A stretch of 64,000 nt of DNA from Breznakibacter sp047600785 (GTDB lineage: Bacteria > Bacteroidota > Bacteroidia > Bacteroidales > Marinilabiliaceae). A program made the position numbers and the translations under genes. Below are positions 9,519 through 19,146 of the stretch, in pieces; position 1 is the first letter of the stretch, and each line of letters opens with the position of its first letter. The stretch lies in NCBI GenBank assembly GCA_047600785.1, contig JASGKH010000002.1, positions 3,472,001 to 3,536,000 of the forward strand, in the 5' to 3' direction. The notes under the pieces are model-generated. The model was not told the origin of the DNA. It saw only the letters and a list, made by a program, of their open reading frames with translations, and made no database searches.

Positions 9519-10469
9519 ATGGGACGATACAAAAACAACAAATTTGGATATTATTTCAAAAATTATATTTCCCAGATTCTTCCAAATTTTCTTTTCAAAA
9601 ATCAACTTCAAAAAATACTTCGGAATTTCGATGGCTTTGATTCGGAATATATTCAATCGAGAGTCGACTATTACAATAAATTACAAACACCTATCCCTAA
9701 GACATTTCTTACATGTAGGATCAAAGACCTAAAAATGAGCAAGAAGAAAAAAGTTTATTTCTTCGATACCTATAAATATTTACGTTGCTTCAACCCAGAT
9801 CTTTTTATTTCCACTCGTTTCGGTGATGTCACCGAAGTGCCTCAAGTCCCAACGATCGTGAAAAGTAGGCCTGTACAACCAGATAATGCCAACTCCATTT
9901 TGATGAAGCTAAATGAGATAAGACACTTTCTTTTTGTACATGATCCGATAAAATTTGAACACAAAAAGGATTTACTGGTTTTTCGAGGAAAAGTTTATCA
10001 AAAGCACAGGGAACGATTTCTCGAAATATACCACGGACACCCATTGTGCAATGTTGGTCAAATAAATAAACCTGCAAAAAATCCCAATTGGGAGGTCGAA
10101 TACATGTCCATTAAACAACAATTGGAATATAAGTACATTCTTTGTCTTGAAGGCAACGATGTGGCCAGCAATCTGAAATGGGTCATGTCTTCCAATTCGT
10201 TAGCCGTGATGCCTGTACCAAGATTTGAAACATGGTTTATGGAAGGCATGTTAATCCCTGATTATCATTTTGTTACGATCAAAAATGACTATAGCAACCT
10301 AGAAGAGAAATTGACTTACTTTACAGCAAATCCGCATAAGGCCAAACAAATCATTGCAAATGCACAACGTTTTGTAGCGCAATTCAACAATAAAAAGCAA
10401 GAACGTATTATTTCTTTGTTAGTCCTCAAAAAATATTTTGAAAAAACAGGACAAGCTATTGGCTTATAA
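9519..10469 (+). CDS. family 90 glycosyltransferase (LpsA/CAP10-like)
   Basis: 316 residues. GT90 proteins include bacterial LPS-core transferases and eukaryotic CAP10/POGLUT xylosyl- or glucosyltransferases. The C-terminal half carries the characteristic layout: KDLLVFRGKVYQKHR, then SIKQQLEYKYILCLEGNDVASNLKW with the EGND-S-LKW donor-site pattern, then a post-motif helix ending AQRFVAQF. The first about 90 residues are basic and aromatic. No signal peptide is visible, consistent with a cytoplasmic enzyme. It lies directly after hldD, so a role in LPS core or O-glycan assembly is likely; the sugar specificity cannot be read from sequence. Confidence 0.8.
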   Translation: MGRYKNNKFGYYFKNYISQILPNFLFKNQLQKILRNFDGFDSEYIQSRVDYYNKLQTPIPKTFLTCRIKDLKMSKKKKVYFFDTYKYLRCFNPDLFISTRFGDVTEVPQVPTIVKSRPVQPDNANSILMKLNEIRHFLFVHDPIKFEHKKDLLVFRGKVYQKHRERFLEIYHGHPLCNVGQINKPAKNPNWEVEYMSIKQQLEYKYILCLEGNDVASNLKWVMSSNSLAVMPVPRFETWFMEGMLIPDYHFVTIKNDYSNLEEKLTYFTANPHKAKQIIANAQRFVAQFNNKKQERIISLLVLKKYFEKTGQAIGL

Positions 10470-10490
10470 ACCAAGGCAAACATAGCAAGC

Positions 10491-11555
10491 CTATTCTTGG
10501 ATGAACTTCACCAAACGATCCACAGATGCATCGAAAGAGAAATATTGCTCAGCGATCTGTCGCCCACGTTGCCCCATTTCCATTCCCAATTCTTTATTTT
10601 CAATCAAAAATTCCACTTTGTCGACAAATCGGTCCAAATCAAAAGCAGGTACCAAATATCCTGTGCTACCGTCCTGCACGATTTCTGAAATAGAACTGAC
10701 ATCAAACGCGACGACAGGACAACCACAAAGCATTGCTTCAACCACCACATACCCGAATCCTTCATATCTTGACGTCAGAACAAACACATCACATCTGTTT
10801 AAGAATCCTGCAACATCTTCCCGAAACCCTTTCAGTACCAAATAGTCTCTCAATCCCTTTTCAGCGATAGCTCTTTCAAGATTTTCACGTTCACTCCCTT
10901 CGCCAACGATTTGTATTTCAACCCCATCTACTTTTCTCTCTTTCAGGCTCGCGGCAATATCGACCAACAAATCAAATCCCTTTTGCTTACTGAGCCGCCC
11001 TACCGCCCCAACAATCATCCGGTACTTAGAAACATTATGCTCTCTTTCAGCGCAAGGAATTCCAACCCCATTATAAATAACCCGGATCTTTTTATCAAGA
11101 TGCATTCCTGTTATTAACAAAGACCTTTTCGTTGCTTCGGAATTAGCGATGATTTTATTGACCATTTTTTCAAGAAAAAACCGATTCACTAGATTGTTTT
11201 TAACAGTCACATCGCTACCTCGGCGGTAAACAATCTGCCTTATACCGGCACACTTGCCCATAAGAGCCAAAACCTTCATTTCAGCAGGCCTATTTATGAT
11301 CAGCACATCGGGAATGATGCCCCTTAACGTACGATAAATACGACACAACGTTATTGGATTAAAAAAAGACAAATTGCCTATGCTCATTTTTACAGGAACG
11401 ATAGCCTGCCCCATTATTTTTTGGGCTAAAACACTGTTGGGATGGAGAATAAAATAAATTTCATGCCCTCTTCTAGATAATTCGCAAGCCATCTCATAAT
11501 GCCACTTTTCCCCTCCTCCCCAACTTCTGATGGTATTACAAAGTACGATCTTCAT
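10491..11555 (-). CDS. family 4 glycosyltransferase
   Basis: 354 residues, GT-B fold. The N-terminal acceptor domain starts MKIVLCNTIRSWGGGEKW, closely resembling the GT4 half of the fusion gene at 6249-8342. The C-terminal donor domain has GAVGRLSKQKGFDLLVDIA and the retaining-GT4 motif TSRYEGFGYVVVEAMLCG (E-x7-E). It is the last gene of a minus-strand set (GT9 at 13458, GT2 at 12388, then this gene) with gaps of about 45-55 bp, and is convergent with the GT90 gene 21 bp away. Probably a cytoplasmic LPS-core or surface-glycan transferase of unknown sugar. Confidence 0.87.
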   Translation of the reverse strand: MKIVLCNTIRSWGGGEKWHYEMACELSRRGHEIYFILHPNSVLAQKIMGQAIVPVKMSIGNLSFFNPITLCRIYRTLRGIIPDVLIINRPAEMKVLALMGKCAGIRQIVYRRGSDVTVKNNLVNRFFLEKMVNKIIANSEATKRSLLITGMHLDKKIRVIYNGVGIPCAEREHNVSKYRMIVGAVGRLSKQKGFDLLVDIAASLKERKVDGVEIQIVGEGSERENLERAIAEKGLRDYLVLKGFREDVAGFLNRCDVFVLTSRYEGFGYVVVEAMLCGCPVVAFDVSSISEIVQDGSTGYLVPAFDLDRFVDKVEFLIENKELGMEMGQRGRQIAEQYFSFDASVDRLVKFIQE

Positions 11556-11608
11556 GCCATGAATTTATATGCTATGTAGGATAAACCGGGTTTGAACATT
11601 TTAATTGA

Positions 11609-12388
11609 TTATTTACCAATTTGGGAGTCTAAATGCTCTTGCTGACATTCGTATAGCTTGACGTATTTTACGAGAATACCAAAAGCTGATTGCTTTGCCA
11701 AAATATATCCCTCAACACCATCCAAAAACCCGAGCTTTAAAATGTACATTTTCAGAAACTTAAAATAACCTCTAAAAATTGCTCCCAAAAGCGAACTCTT
11801 TTTACCTTTCAAAAATGCTTTATTAGCACCTAAACTAGTATATAAGTTCATTTTTCCCAAAACAATCTCCATATTCGGATATGAATAATGAAACATTATT
11901 TCTTTTATAACACCTATCTTTCCTTTTAATTCAACGCTCTCATGAACAATGTTTTCATTAAAGTTTCCATTTTCTTTTCGGAAAAGCCGAAGTGGAAAAT
12001 CCTTTTGCCATCCTGAATAACGGATCTCATTCCCCAAAAAATAAGTTCGACGCTTAATTCTATACCCCTTAACATCCTTTTCTGAAGATATAATTTGCAT
12101 GATCCGCTTTTGCAGATCCACAGAGCAAGCCTCATCCGTATCTATAGATAAAACCCATTCATATTCCGCATTTTCTACAGCCAATCTTTTAGTTTTGCCA
12201 AAGCCGAGCCAAGGTGTTTTAATGACTTTGCACCCAAATCGATTACAGATATCTATCGTTCGGTCTGAGGATCCCGAGTCAACAACAACAATCTCGTCAG
12301 CCCATTTAACCGATTCTAAACAAGTTTCGATACTTTTCTCGTTATCCTTTGAAATGATAACGATCGAAATTCCTGGGTTCAAGCACAT
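11609..12388 (-). CDS. family 2 glycosyltransferase, WaaE/KdtX-like
   Basis: 259 residues, single GT-A domain. The start ISIVIISKDNEKSIETCLES, DEIVVVDSGSSDRTIDIC and the metal-binding DxD-like STDTDE-type segment (SIDTDEACS) fit the WaaE/KdtX group, which adds beta-1,4-glucose to the first heptose of the LPS inner core. KTPWLGFGKTKRLAVENA is also typical of that group. The C-terminal region has a basic amphipathic stretch (KFLKMYILKLGFLDG) likely touching the membrane. It sits between GT9 and GT4 genes in one minus-strand run, which fits core assembly. The specific sugar is inferred from family only. Confidence 0.85.
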   Translation of the reverse strand: MCLNPGISIVIISKDNEKSIETCLESVKWADEIVVVDSGSSDRTIDICNRFGCKVIKTPWLGFGKTKRLAVENAEYEWVLSIDTDEACSVDLQKRIMQIISSEKDVKGYRIKRRTYFLGNEIRYSGWQKDFPLRLFRKENGNFNENIVHESVELKGKIGVIKEIMFHYSYPNMEIVLGKMNLYTSLGANKAFLKGKKSSLLGAIFRGYFKFLKMYILKLGFLDGVEGYILAKQSAFGILVKYVKLYECQQEHLDSQIGK

Positions 12389-12432
12389 AATACTATGTAT
12401 AATAAATTAATTACTGCACTCCAGATAAAAAA

Positions 12433-13458
12433 TTAACAACGACAAGATGCTTTTCTATCAAAAGCAACGGACGCAACATCTTCCGGCCTCACATCCATGA
12501 TACACTTTTTATATTCCTTGAGCTTACATTTCACGTTGCCATCTTTGGTACATGGACGACAAGGCAAATCCACTTCCATAACTTTCATTTTTTCTCCCGT
12601 AGGAAACCCAAAAGCTGTGGGGCCAATGATAGCTGCCCCCGGTTTGTCGAACAAATCGGCTGCATGCAAGAAACCGGTATCACCGCTTATAACGTAGGGG
12701 GCATTATAAACCACGCAGAAACTTTCCAAAAGTGACGTTTTGCCTGCCAGATTAACCACTCGGGTCGGATCGGTTTTTTCTATTTCCTCACAAAACGTAT
12801 CGGAAGGACCGCCCAGGACCACAAACCGATATGTAGACAAAAGCTCTATCAGCCTAATCCAATACTCAACCGGCCAACGCTTTAGTTCCCATGCAGCCGA
12901 AGGCACCAACACGATCCAATTTGTCGAATCACCCCAAAACCCGTCTAACAGGCCTTTTACTTTGTTTTGTACTTGCATCGGAAACAGGACATTTGTGGTC
13001 AAATGGGGAAAATTTTGTATTCCCCATTTGGAAAGAGGCTTTTGGAACGACTCAAAAGCCCTGAAAGGCTTCGGGAAAAGATTTAGCCTAAACTTAAAAA
13101 GCAGAAGCCTTTTTATCCGGTTTTTATAACGCGTCACCCATTTGCACGATGAAAAAGTGCACAAAAATATGGCCCGAAGGATGTTCGACCGGATGTTACT
13201 ATGCGCATCATATACATGTGTAAAACCCTCTTTCCGGAGCCTAAAGGCCAATGTCAGGAATTGCCCTAAGCCGGCTTTTCGGTCGCATTCCCAAATAAAG
13301 TCAATACGTGGGTCAATTTTTAATAATGACGCCATATCACTACGCGTCACCCAATGCAACTGGGCATTGGGAAACCGCTGCTTAATGCCCCCGCTGACCG
13401 ACATGCACTGAATAATATCGCCAATAGAGCTAAACCTTATAATGAGGATTTTTTCCAT
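12433..13458 (-). CDS. family 9 glycosyltransferase, ADP-heptose:LPS heptosyltransferase
   Basis: 341 residues from the ATG at 13456-13458 (MEKILIIRFSSIGDIIQ), the classical GT9 start. An upstream in-frame ATG at 13521 would begin inside the terminator hairpin of atpC, so I reject it. Later motifs are WVLVPSAAWELKRWPVEYW-like nucleotide-sugar contacts (seen as VPSAAWELKRWPVEYWIRL), VLGGPSD, and SGDTGFLHAADLFDKPGAAI. A C-terminal cysteine segment (CRPCTKDGNVKCKLKEYKKC) resembles the one in the fused GT9 domain. It likely transfers heptose onto lipid A-Kdo or the growing core and heads the minus-strand glycosyltransferase set. Confidence 0.88.
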   Translation of the reverse strand: MEKILIIRFSSIGDIIQCMSVSGGIKQRFPNAQLHWVTRSDMASLLKIDPRIDFIWECDRKAGLGQFLTLAFRLRKEGFTHVYDAHSNIRSNILRAIFLCTFSSCKWVTRYKNRIKRLLLFKFRLNLFPKPFRAFESFQKPLSKWGIQNFPHLTTNVLFPMQVQNKVKGLLDGFWGDSTNWIVLVPSAAWELKRWPVEYWIRLIELLSTYRFVVLGGPSDTFCEEIEKTDPTRVVNLAGKTSLLESFCVVYNAPYVISGDTGFLHAADLFDKPGAAIIGPTAFGFPTGEKMKVMEVDLPCRPCTKDGNVKCKLKEYKKCIMDVRPEDVASVAFDRKASCRC

Positions 13459-13504
13459 TTTATTCCATAATGTCAATGCACAAAGAAACTTTTTTATTAT
13501 CCAA

Positions 13505-13540
13505 TAAAAAAGGGAATCCATCGTTTCAACAAATTCCCTT
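13505..13540 (-). terminator. intrinsic terminator after atpDC
   Basis: On the minus strand an AAGGGAAT arm pairs with ATTCCCTT across a 15-nt loop and runs into a T-rich tail (TTTTTTATT). It lies 20 bp past the atpC stop and upstream of the GT9 start, so it separates the ATP synthase genes from the LPS genes. Confidence 0.75.
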
Positions 13541-13560
13541 CACAAAGCATTCGAAAGCAA

Positions 13561-13812
13561 CTACTTTTCTATCAAAACCGTTACCTCGTTATGGAGGCAT
13601 TGCACAACACCGCTTGCACAAGGAAATTCGTAATCTTCGCTAAAGCGACCTTCCACCTTCACCACTCCTGATTGAAGCGTTGCCACAATAGGCGCGTGGT
13701 CTTTCAATATGGTAAACTTTCCGATCTCGCTCGGCACGCTCACCGAAATTACATTTCCCTGAAACACCACTTTTTCAGGTGTAACTACTTCCAAATAAAG
13801 TTTTGCTTCCAT
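13561..13812 (-). CDS. atpC: F1Fo ATP synthase subunit epsilon (short form)
   Basis: 83 residues, only the N-terminal beta-sandwich domain (LYLEVVTPEKVVFQGNVISVSVPSEIGKFTILKDHAP). The C-terminal inhibitory helical hairpin of E. coli epsilon (about 50 more residues) is absent, which is the usual situation in Bacteroidota rather than a truncation. It is part of the central stalk coupling proton flow to catalysis. Its ATG overlaps the atpD stop codon by one base (TAATG), indicating translational coupling. No other ATP synthase genes are in this window. Confidence 0.93.
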   Translation of the reverse strand: MEAKLYLEVVTPEKVVFQGNVISVSVPSEIGKFTILKDHAPIVATLQSGVVKVEGRFSEDYEFPCASGVVQCLHNEVTVLIEK

Positions 13813-15323
13813 TATTTCTTAGCTTGGGCCAAAAGTTTCTCGCCTTTTTCAATGGCTTCCTCAATGGTTCCGACAAGATTGAAAGCGGCTTCTGGATATT
13901 TATCCACTTCACCGTTCATAATCATGTTGAAACCTTTGATGGTATCTTCAATTTTCACAAAAGTCCCTTTTAACCCGGTAAACTGTTCTGCCACATGGAA
14001 CGGTTGCGATAAAAAGCGCTGTACCCTTCGGGCACGATGGACAACCAATTTATCTTCCTCCGACAACTCTTCCATCCCCAAAATGGCAATAATGTCCTGC
14101 AATTCTTTATAACGCTGCAATATCTCTTTTACCCGTTGGGCCGTGCGATAATGTTGCTCGCCAACTACATCGGGCGATAATATACGAGACGTAGAATCCA
14201 ACGGATCCACCGCAGGATAAATACCCAATTCTGAAATCTTACGGCTCAATACCGTAGTAGCATCAAGGTGGGCAAACGTTGTGGCCGGAGCAGGGTCCGT
14301 CAAGTCATCGGCAGGCACATAAACTGCCTGTACCGAAGTGATTGATCCATTCTTGGTGGATGTGATGCGTTCCTGCAAGGCCCCCATTTCCGACGAAAGT
14401 GTTGGCTGGTATCCCACAGCCGACGGCATACGTCCCAGCAAAGCTGAAACTTCGGACCCTGCTTGGGTAAAACGGAAAATGTTATCGATAAACAACAACA
14501 CATCGCGCCCCTTGCCCGAGCCGTCTCCGTCACGGAAACTTTCGGCAATGGTAAGACCAGACAATGCAACGCGCGCGCGGGCTCCCGGAGGCTCGTTCAT
14601 CTGTCCGAACACCATTGACACCTGTGATGTTTTCAACGCGTCAACGTCTATTTTCGTAAGATCCCAGCCCCCCGATTCCATACTGTGCTTGAACTCGGGG
14701 CCATAGTTAACAATACCTGATTCGATCATTTCCCGCAAAAGATCGTTCCCTTCACGGGTCCGCTCACCAACTCCGGCAAATACCGAAAGGCCATCGTAAC
14801 CTTTGGCAATGTTATTGATCAGCTCCTGAATCAACACCGTCTTACCAACACCTGCACCGCCAAATAGCCCAATCTTACCACCTTTGGCATAAGGTTCAAT
14901 AAGGTCGATGACTTTAATCCCGGTAAATAGCACTTCGGTTTCAGTGGTTAAATCCTCGAATGCGGGAGCACTTTTGTGTATAGGCACACTTCCATCAAAA
15001 GAAAGCTGATGAATGCCATCAATGGCATTGCCCACTACGTTCAACAAACGGCCTTTTACCTGATCGCCAATGGGCATAGAAATGGGCTGTCCCAGACTAA
15101 CCACCTTCATCCCTCTGGTCAACCCATCGGTAGAATCCATCGAAATACACCTAACGGTATTTTCGCCAACGTGCTGCTGGCATTCAACGATTAATCTTTC
15201 CCCGTTATCACGGGTTATTTCCAATGCATCAAGGATGTTTGGAAGCGGTTGCCCGTCCAAATCGAAGCTCACGTCGATAACTGCGCCTACAATTTGAATG
15301 ATTTCCCCAGTCACTTTTTTCAT
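13812..15323 (-). CDS. atpD: F1Fo ATP synthase subunit beta
   Basis: 503 residues from the ATG at 15321-15323 (MKKVTGEIIQIVGAVIDV). An upstream in-frame start at 15407 adds 28 residues with no family match. This is the catalytic F1 subunit. Visible motifs: Walker A GGAGVGKT, the GVGERTREGNDL glutamate region, Walker B LLFIDNIFRF, and the strongly conserved segments SALLGRMPSAVGYQPTLSSE and PADDLTDPAPATTFAHLDAT. It is followed by atpC with a one-base overlap and then a hairpin terminator, so this is a two-gene operon split from the remaining subunits, as often seen in this phylum. Confidence 0.97.
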   Translation of the reverse strand: MKKVTGEIIQIVGAVIDVSFDLDGQPLPNILDALEITRDNGERLIVECQQHVGENTVRCISMDSTDGLTRGMKVVSLGQPISMPIGDQVKGRLLNVVGNAIDGIHQLSFDGSVPIHKSAPAFEDLTTETEVLFTGIKVIDLIEPYAKGGKIGLFGGAGVGKTVLIQELINNIAKGYDGLSVFAGVGERTREGNDLLREMIESGIVNYGPEFKHSMESGGWDLTKIDVDALKTSQVSMVFGQMNEPPGARARVALSGLTIAESFRDGDGSGKGRDVLLFIDNIFRFTQAGSEVSALLGRMPSAVGYQPTLSSEMGALQERITSTKNGSITSVQAVYVPADDLTDPAPATTFAHLDATTVLSRKISELGIYPAVDPLDSTSRILSPDVVGEQHYRTAQRVKEILQRYKELQDIIAILGMEELSEEDKLVVHRARRVQRFLSQPFHVAEQFTGLKGTFVKIEDTIKGFNMIMNGEVDKYPEAAFNLVGTIEEAIEKGEKLLAQAKK

Positions 15324-15529
15324 GAAAGAACAATTTGATTTTTCGGCAAAATGTGATTTGTTTAAATATTTTAAGCCAAAGCATTGCAATGGGCTAAACT
15401 TATTCAACTATTTACAAAACAACCAATTTCACTGTTTAAAAATTTGGTTGGACAATCCGAACAATCCACCTATGGTTGATCGGAAATCAAGAACGTTAAA
15501 TTACCGTATAATGTTAATAAAACAAACAA

Positions 15530-16504
15530 TCAGCGCTCCCGATTTATCAGTTTTTCTGCAAAAACTGCAAGTTCTTGTTTGTAGCTTTTATCAATATCCA
15601 ACCTATCAACCTGATCAACAGCCATCTGATAGTACCTTTCCATTTTATTGCGGCACAAAATGTGAACCCCCGTTTGCTCATAAAGGCTCTTTACGGAAGC
15701 CACCTTTTCGTCCCTTGCAAAACTTTCTTTATTGAGCCAATACAAAAGTTCATTTTTTTGGGATTCGTTGGCTTTTTCGGCACAGCTAATGAGCATGAAC
15801 GTCTTTTTATTGGCTACAATATCTCCGCCAATATTTTTCCCAAAGTCATTTTCGTTACCAAACACGTCCAGATAATCGTCCTGCAATTGAAAGGCCAAGC
15901 CTAAATTTTGGCCAAAATCGTACGCCAATTGGATATCTTTCTCAGATGCACCCCCGATTATAGCCCCGATCTTCATTGAACACGCAATAAGCACTGCTGT
16001 TTTTAAACGAATCATCTCTAAATAATCATCAGGCGTCACATTTTGCGACGCCTCAAAATCCATATCATATTGTTGTCCTTCGCAAACTTCCAGACCCGTT
16101 TGCAAAAAGCTTTTATGGACTTGGACCAAACAGCTCCCGGGAACGTTAAGCATCATTTTTGACGCCACAATCATCATGGCATCTCCAGAAAGAATGGCCG
16201 TATTCGCATCCCACTTTTCATGAACGGTTGCCACATTACGGCGTATAGGGGCGTTATCCATGATATCGTCGTGCAAAAGCGTAAAGTTATGAAAGACTTC
16301 AAGGCCTAGTGCCGCACTCAAAGCATCATCGCCCTTACCTGCAAAAAAATGGCAAAAAGCCATGCACAAAGCAGGACGTATGCGTTTTCCTCCGATCCTC
16401 AATACGTAACGAATAGGATCGTATAACCTATGCGGATCCCGGCTGAACCGAAGCTTATTCAATTCATCTTCTATAATCTTTTGATAATTTGATATGACAT
16501 TCAT
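15530..16504 (-). CDS. polyprenyl diphosphate synthase (short-chain isoprenyl type)
   Basis: 324 residues. Condenses isopentenyl diphosphate units onto an allylic primer, making C15-C20 or longer prenyl diphosphates for quinones, carotenoids or undecaprenyl precursors. The first aspartate-rich motif is DDIMD (in LLHDDIMDNAPIRR) and the second is DDYLD (in QLQDDYLDVFG); GGKRIRPAL is the conserved IPP-binding loop. An aromatic residue (F) five positions before the first motif suggests a short product such as GGPP, but chain length cannot be fixed by reading alone. It lies 24 bp downstream of the MMPL exporter gene on the same strand. Confidence 0.88.
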   Translation of the reverse strand: MNVISNYQKIIEDELNKLRFSRDPHRLYDPIRYVLRIGGKRIRPALCMAFCHFFAGKGDDALSAALGLEVFHNFTLLHDDIMDNAPIRRNVATVHEKWDANTAILSGDAMMIVASKMMLNVPGSCLVQVHKSFLQTGLEVCEGQQYDMDFEASQNVTPDDYLEMIRLKTAVLIACSMKIGAIIGGASEKDIQLAYDFGQNLGLAFQLQDDYLDVFGNENDFGKNIGGDIVANKKTFMLISCAEKANESQKNELLYWLNKESFARDEKVASVKSLYEQTGVHILCRNKMERYYQMAVDQVDRLDIDKSYKQELAVFAEKLINRER

Positions 16505-16528
16505 TGGGGTTGAATAACGATTAACTTT

Positions 16529-18907
16529 TTATTTTTCGTCCGATTTATTCAATTCTCCATCGTCTTCATCATCATAAATCGGCAACAATGGCTCGGTAAA
16601 TGACTTGTTCGTAAGCAACCTTTCCATCGTAAGCAAGATGGCAGGTAAAATAATCAAGTTGGCAAAAAGTGCGACGACCAATGTAAATGCAACCAATAGC
16701 CCCAAAGCCACAGTACCGCCAAAATGTGAGGTACTGAATATACCAAACCCAAAAAACAAAACAATGGCTGTATAAACCATACTGACCCCGGTTTCCCGAA
16801 TCGCTAAAAAAACCGCTGCTTTAATGCTCCAATTGGTATGCCCCAATTCCTGACGGTATTTGGCCAGGAAGTGGATAGTCCCATCCACAGAAATACCGAA
16901 CGCGATGCTGAATATCAATATCGTTGATGGCTTAATGCTGACTCCGAAATACCCCATCAACGCTCCGGTAAGCAATAAGGGAAAAATATTGGGGATCAAC
17001 GATGCAATGGCCATCCTCCACGAATGGAACATCGTGGCCATAAACAACGCGATAAAGAATACGGCCAGCAGGACGCTCGTTGCCAAGTTATTGATCAAAT
17101 AAGAAGTCCCCTTGAAAAATACCACGCTTCCTCCGGTTACCGAAACCGAAAATTGATCATCGGGAAAAACCGAATCAATTGTTTTTTTGATCTGTTTATC
17201 CAGCTCTTCCATGCGCGTAGTACCCACATCCTTCATTCTAAAACTGATGCGGGCACGTTGTCTCGTAGAATCGATAAACGTGTTCATTAAATCCCTCTGC
17301 GAACTGCCTCCTTTCGCCACATACGACAATATGAAGTTTCGTTCTTCGTTCGAAGGAACACTATAATATTTCGGATTCCCGTTATAAAAAGCCTGTTTTG
17401 CGTATTTTACCACTTGGACCAACGACAATGGTTTCGAGATTTCGGGCATTGCCGATAACTCTTCTTCCAGTTGGTCTATCTTTTTCAATGCATTGCCTCT
17501 TAAAACACCGTTAGCCTTTTTTGTATCTATCACGACTTCAAGAGGCATCAGTCCATCAAAATGTTCTTCAAAAAATTTCAAGTCGGTATAAAGTACATCG
17601 CTGCTGGGAACATCATCGAGCATATAACCCGTGGTTTTTATCCGGGCCAGACCAACAATCGCCACGATTATTATCCCTCCCAAAATTGCATAAACCACAT
17701 TTCTATGATCAAGGGCAATTTTTGAAAGTACCTCCAGTATTTTATTGATGAACTTTCGATCGAGATGTTTGGTATGCCTTTCTTGTGGAGGTGAAACAAA
17801 ACTGAACACAATAGGGATAAGGAGTATCGAGATGACAAAGATTCCCATGATATTGATGAATGCCACCATTCCGAACTCCAACAACAATCTGTTGCCGGTA
17901 AATATAAAGGTACCAAATCCCAATGCCGTAGTAAAATTCGTCATTAGCGAGGCATTGCCTATTTTGCAGATAACACGTTGAAGCGACTTGATTTTGTTCC
18001 CATGCTGTCGGTATTCATGATGGTACTTGTTCAGTAGGAATACCACATTAGGAATACCAATTACAATCAGCAAAGCAGGTATCATTCCTGTTAAAATGGT
18101 AATCTTATACCCGAAAAGTGATTGGATGCCAAAAGCCCATATCACAGAAACACAGACGACTAACATTGAAAATAAAACCACCCGAAACGAACGGAAAAAC
18201 AAAAAAATGATCGACGCAGTCACACCCAATGCCAAAAAGATAAACATTGACAACTCACTCCTTATCAAATCAGCGACAACGACTCTTATATAAGGCAAGC
18301 CCGAAATGTGTACATTTAAAGAAGAGCTTTCGCTAAAACGGTCACATTCGTCCTTGATCGAAGCAATAAGTTTTGACCTGGCTTCACTACTCAATATCGC
18401 CTCATCCAACGTTATAGCCAGCAAATATACCTTTGTATCCGGATTGTAAATAAGGTTTTCGTAAAAAGGAAGTGATTCGAAAATAGACGTTAAAGAATCG
18501 AGTTCGTTCTGGTATTTCACTTCAGAAGGAAATATTTGCCTTACCTCAAATTTTTTCTCGCTGGTATTTTTTATCAAGTTATAAGATTGTCCCACGGAAA
18601 AAACCGTTGTGACACCCGATATGGCACGCAAATTTTTGGCCAATGCCTGCCATTTATTAAAATGGTCAAGTCTAAAAAAATGAGGATCATGAACCCCAAC
18701 AACCACCATATTGCTCTCGTGCCCATAAAGGGTCAGGAATTGCTCGTATTCGATATAAGTAGAATCATCCTTGGGAAGGAGGGCCCCGTATTGATACGAC
18801 ATCGTAACCTTTCTAGCCTCATACCCCATATAAATGGTAACCAGCCCAAGTCCAACCAAAATAGGGATCCTATTTCTTAAAATCTTTCGTGCAACCCAAG
18901 TCCACAT
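16529..18907 (-). CDS. MMPL/RND-family transporter
   Basis: 792 residues with the double RND layout: TM1 near residues 10-28, a periplasmic domain to about 215, five TMs (about 218-375), TM7 near 405, a second periplasmic domain (about 430-610), and five TMs to about 765. The second half includes the sterol-sensing-like run IAFGISVDGTIHFLAKY, whose aspartate is in the usual proton-relay position. The acidic, charged C-terminus is cytoplasmic. Family members export lipids, hopanoids or fatty acids. It precedes a polyprenyl synthase gene by 24 bp, so isoprenoid-lipid export is conceivable, but the cargo is unknown. Confidence 0.85.
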   Translation of the reverse strand: MWTWVARKILRNRIPILVGLGLVTIYMGYEARKVTMSYQYGALLPKDDSTYIEYEQFLTLYGHESNMVVVGVHDPHFFRLDHFNKWQALAKNLRAISGVTTVFSVGQSYNLIKNTSEKKFEVRQIFPSEVKYQNELDSLTSIFESLPFYENLIYNPDTKVYLLAITLDEAILSSEARSKLIASIKDECDRFSESSSLNVHISGLPYIRVVVADLIRSELSMFIFLALGVTASIIFLFFRSFRVVLFSMLVVCVSVIWAFGIQSLFGYKITILTGMIPALLIVIGIPNVVFLLNKYHHEYRQHGNKIKSLQRVICKIGNASLMTNFTTALGFGTFIFTGNRLLLEFGMVAFINIMGIFVISILLIPIVFSFVSPPQERHTKHLDRKFINKILEVLSKIALDHRNVVYAILGGIIIVAIVGLARIKTTGYMLDDVPSSDVLYTDLKFFEEHFDGLMPLEVVIDTKKANGVLRGNALKKIDQLEEELSAMPEISKPLSLVQVVKYAKQAFYNGNPKYYSVPSNEERNFILSYVAKGGSSQRDLMNTFIDSTRQRARISFRMKDVGTTRMEELDKQIKKTIDSVFPDDQFSVSVTGGSVVFFKGTSYLINNLATSVLLAVFFIALFMATMFHSWRMAIASLIPNIFPLLLTGALMGYFGVSIKPSTILIFSIAFGISVDGTIHFLAKYRQELGHTNWSIKAAVFLAIRETGVSMVYTAIVLFFGFGIFSTSHFGGTVALGLLVAFTLVVALFANLIILPAILLTMERLLTNKSFTEPLLPIYDDEDDGELNKSDEK

Positions 18908-19095
18908 AAAATATCAAGCAGTTTATAAAAAACATGCGAAAGTACGACAAAAACCCCAAAACAAAAACCAGCCAACGTGAAACAACATGTAAACATCTGT
19001 TAAAGAGCAAGTATACCAACAAGGGATAAAAAGATATACAATAGAGAATAGCTCGGTTCATCAACAACATCTCAACAAAAAAGAAACATCTTTAA

Positions 19096-19103
19096 TAGTT
19101 TTG
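19096..19103 (+). promoter_or_regulatory. candidate -7 box for the yfiR-like gene
   Basis: TAGTTTTG fits TAnnTTTG, 43 nt upstream of the ATG at 19147. This is the most likely start of the long signalling block. No obvious -33 element. Confidence 0.4.
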
Positions 19104-19146
19104 CGTACCAAGCCCATAATCAACATTAATAAAAGGATGGAATGTT

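Noticed and set aside
13459..13521. Upstream ATG at 13521 as start of the GT9 gene
   Set aside because: It falls in the atpC terminator hairpin; the ATG at 13458 starts exactly at the GT9 family N-terminus.
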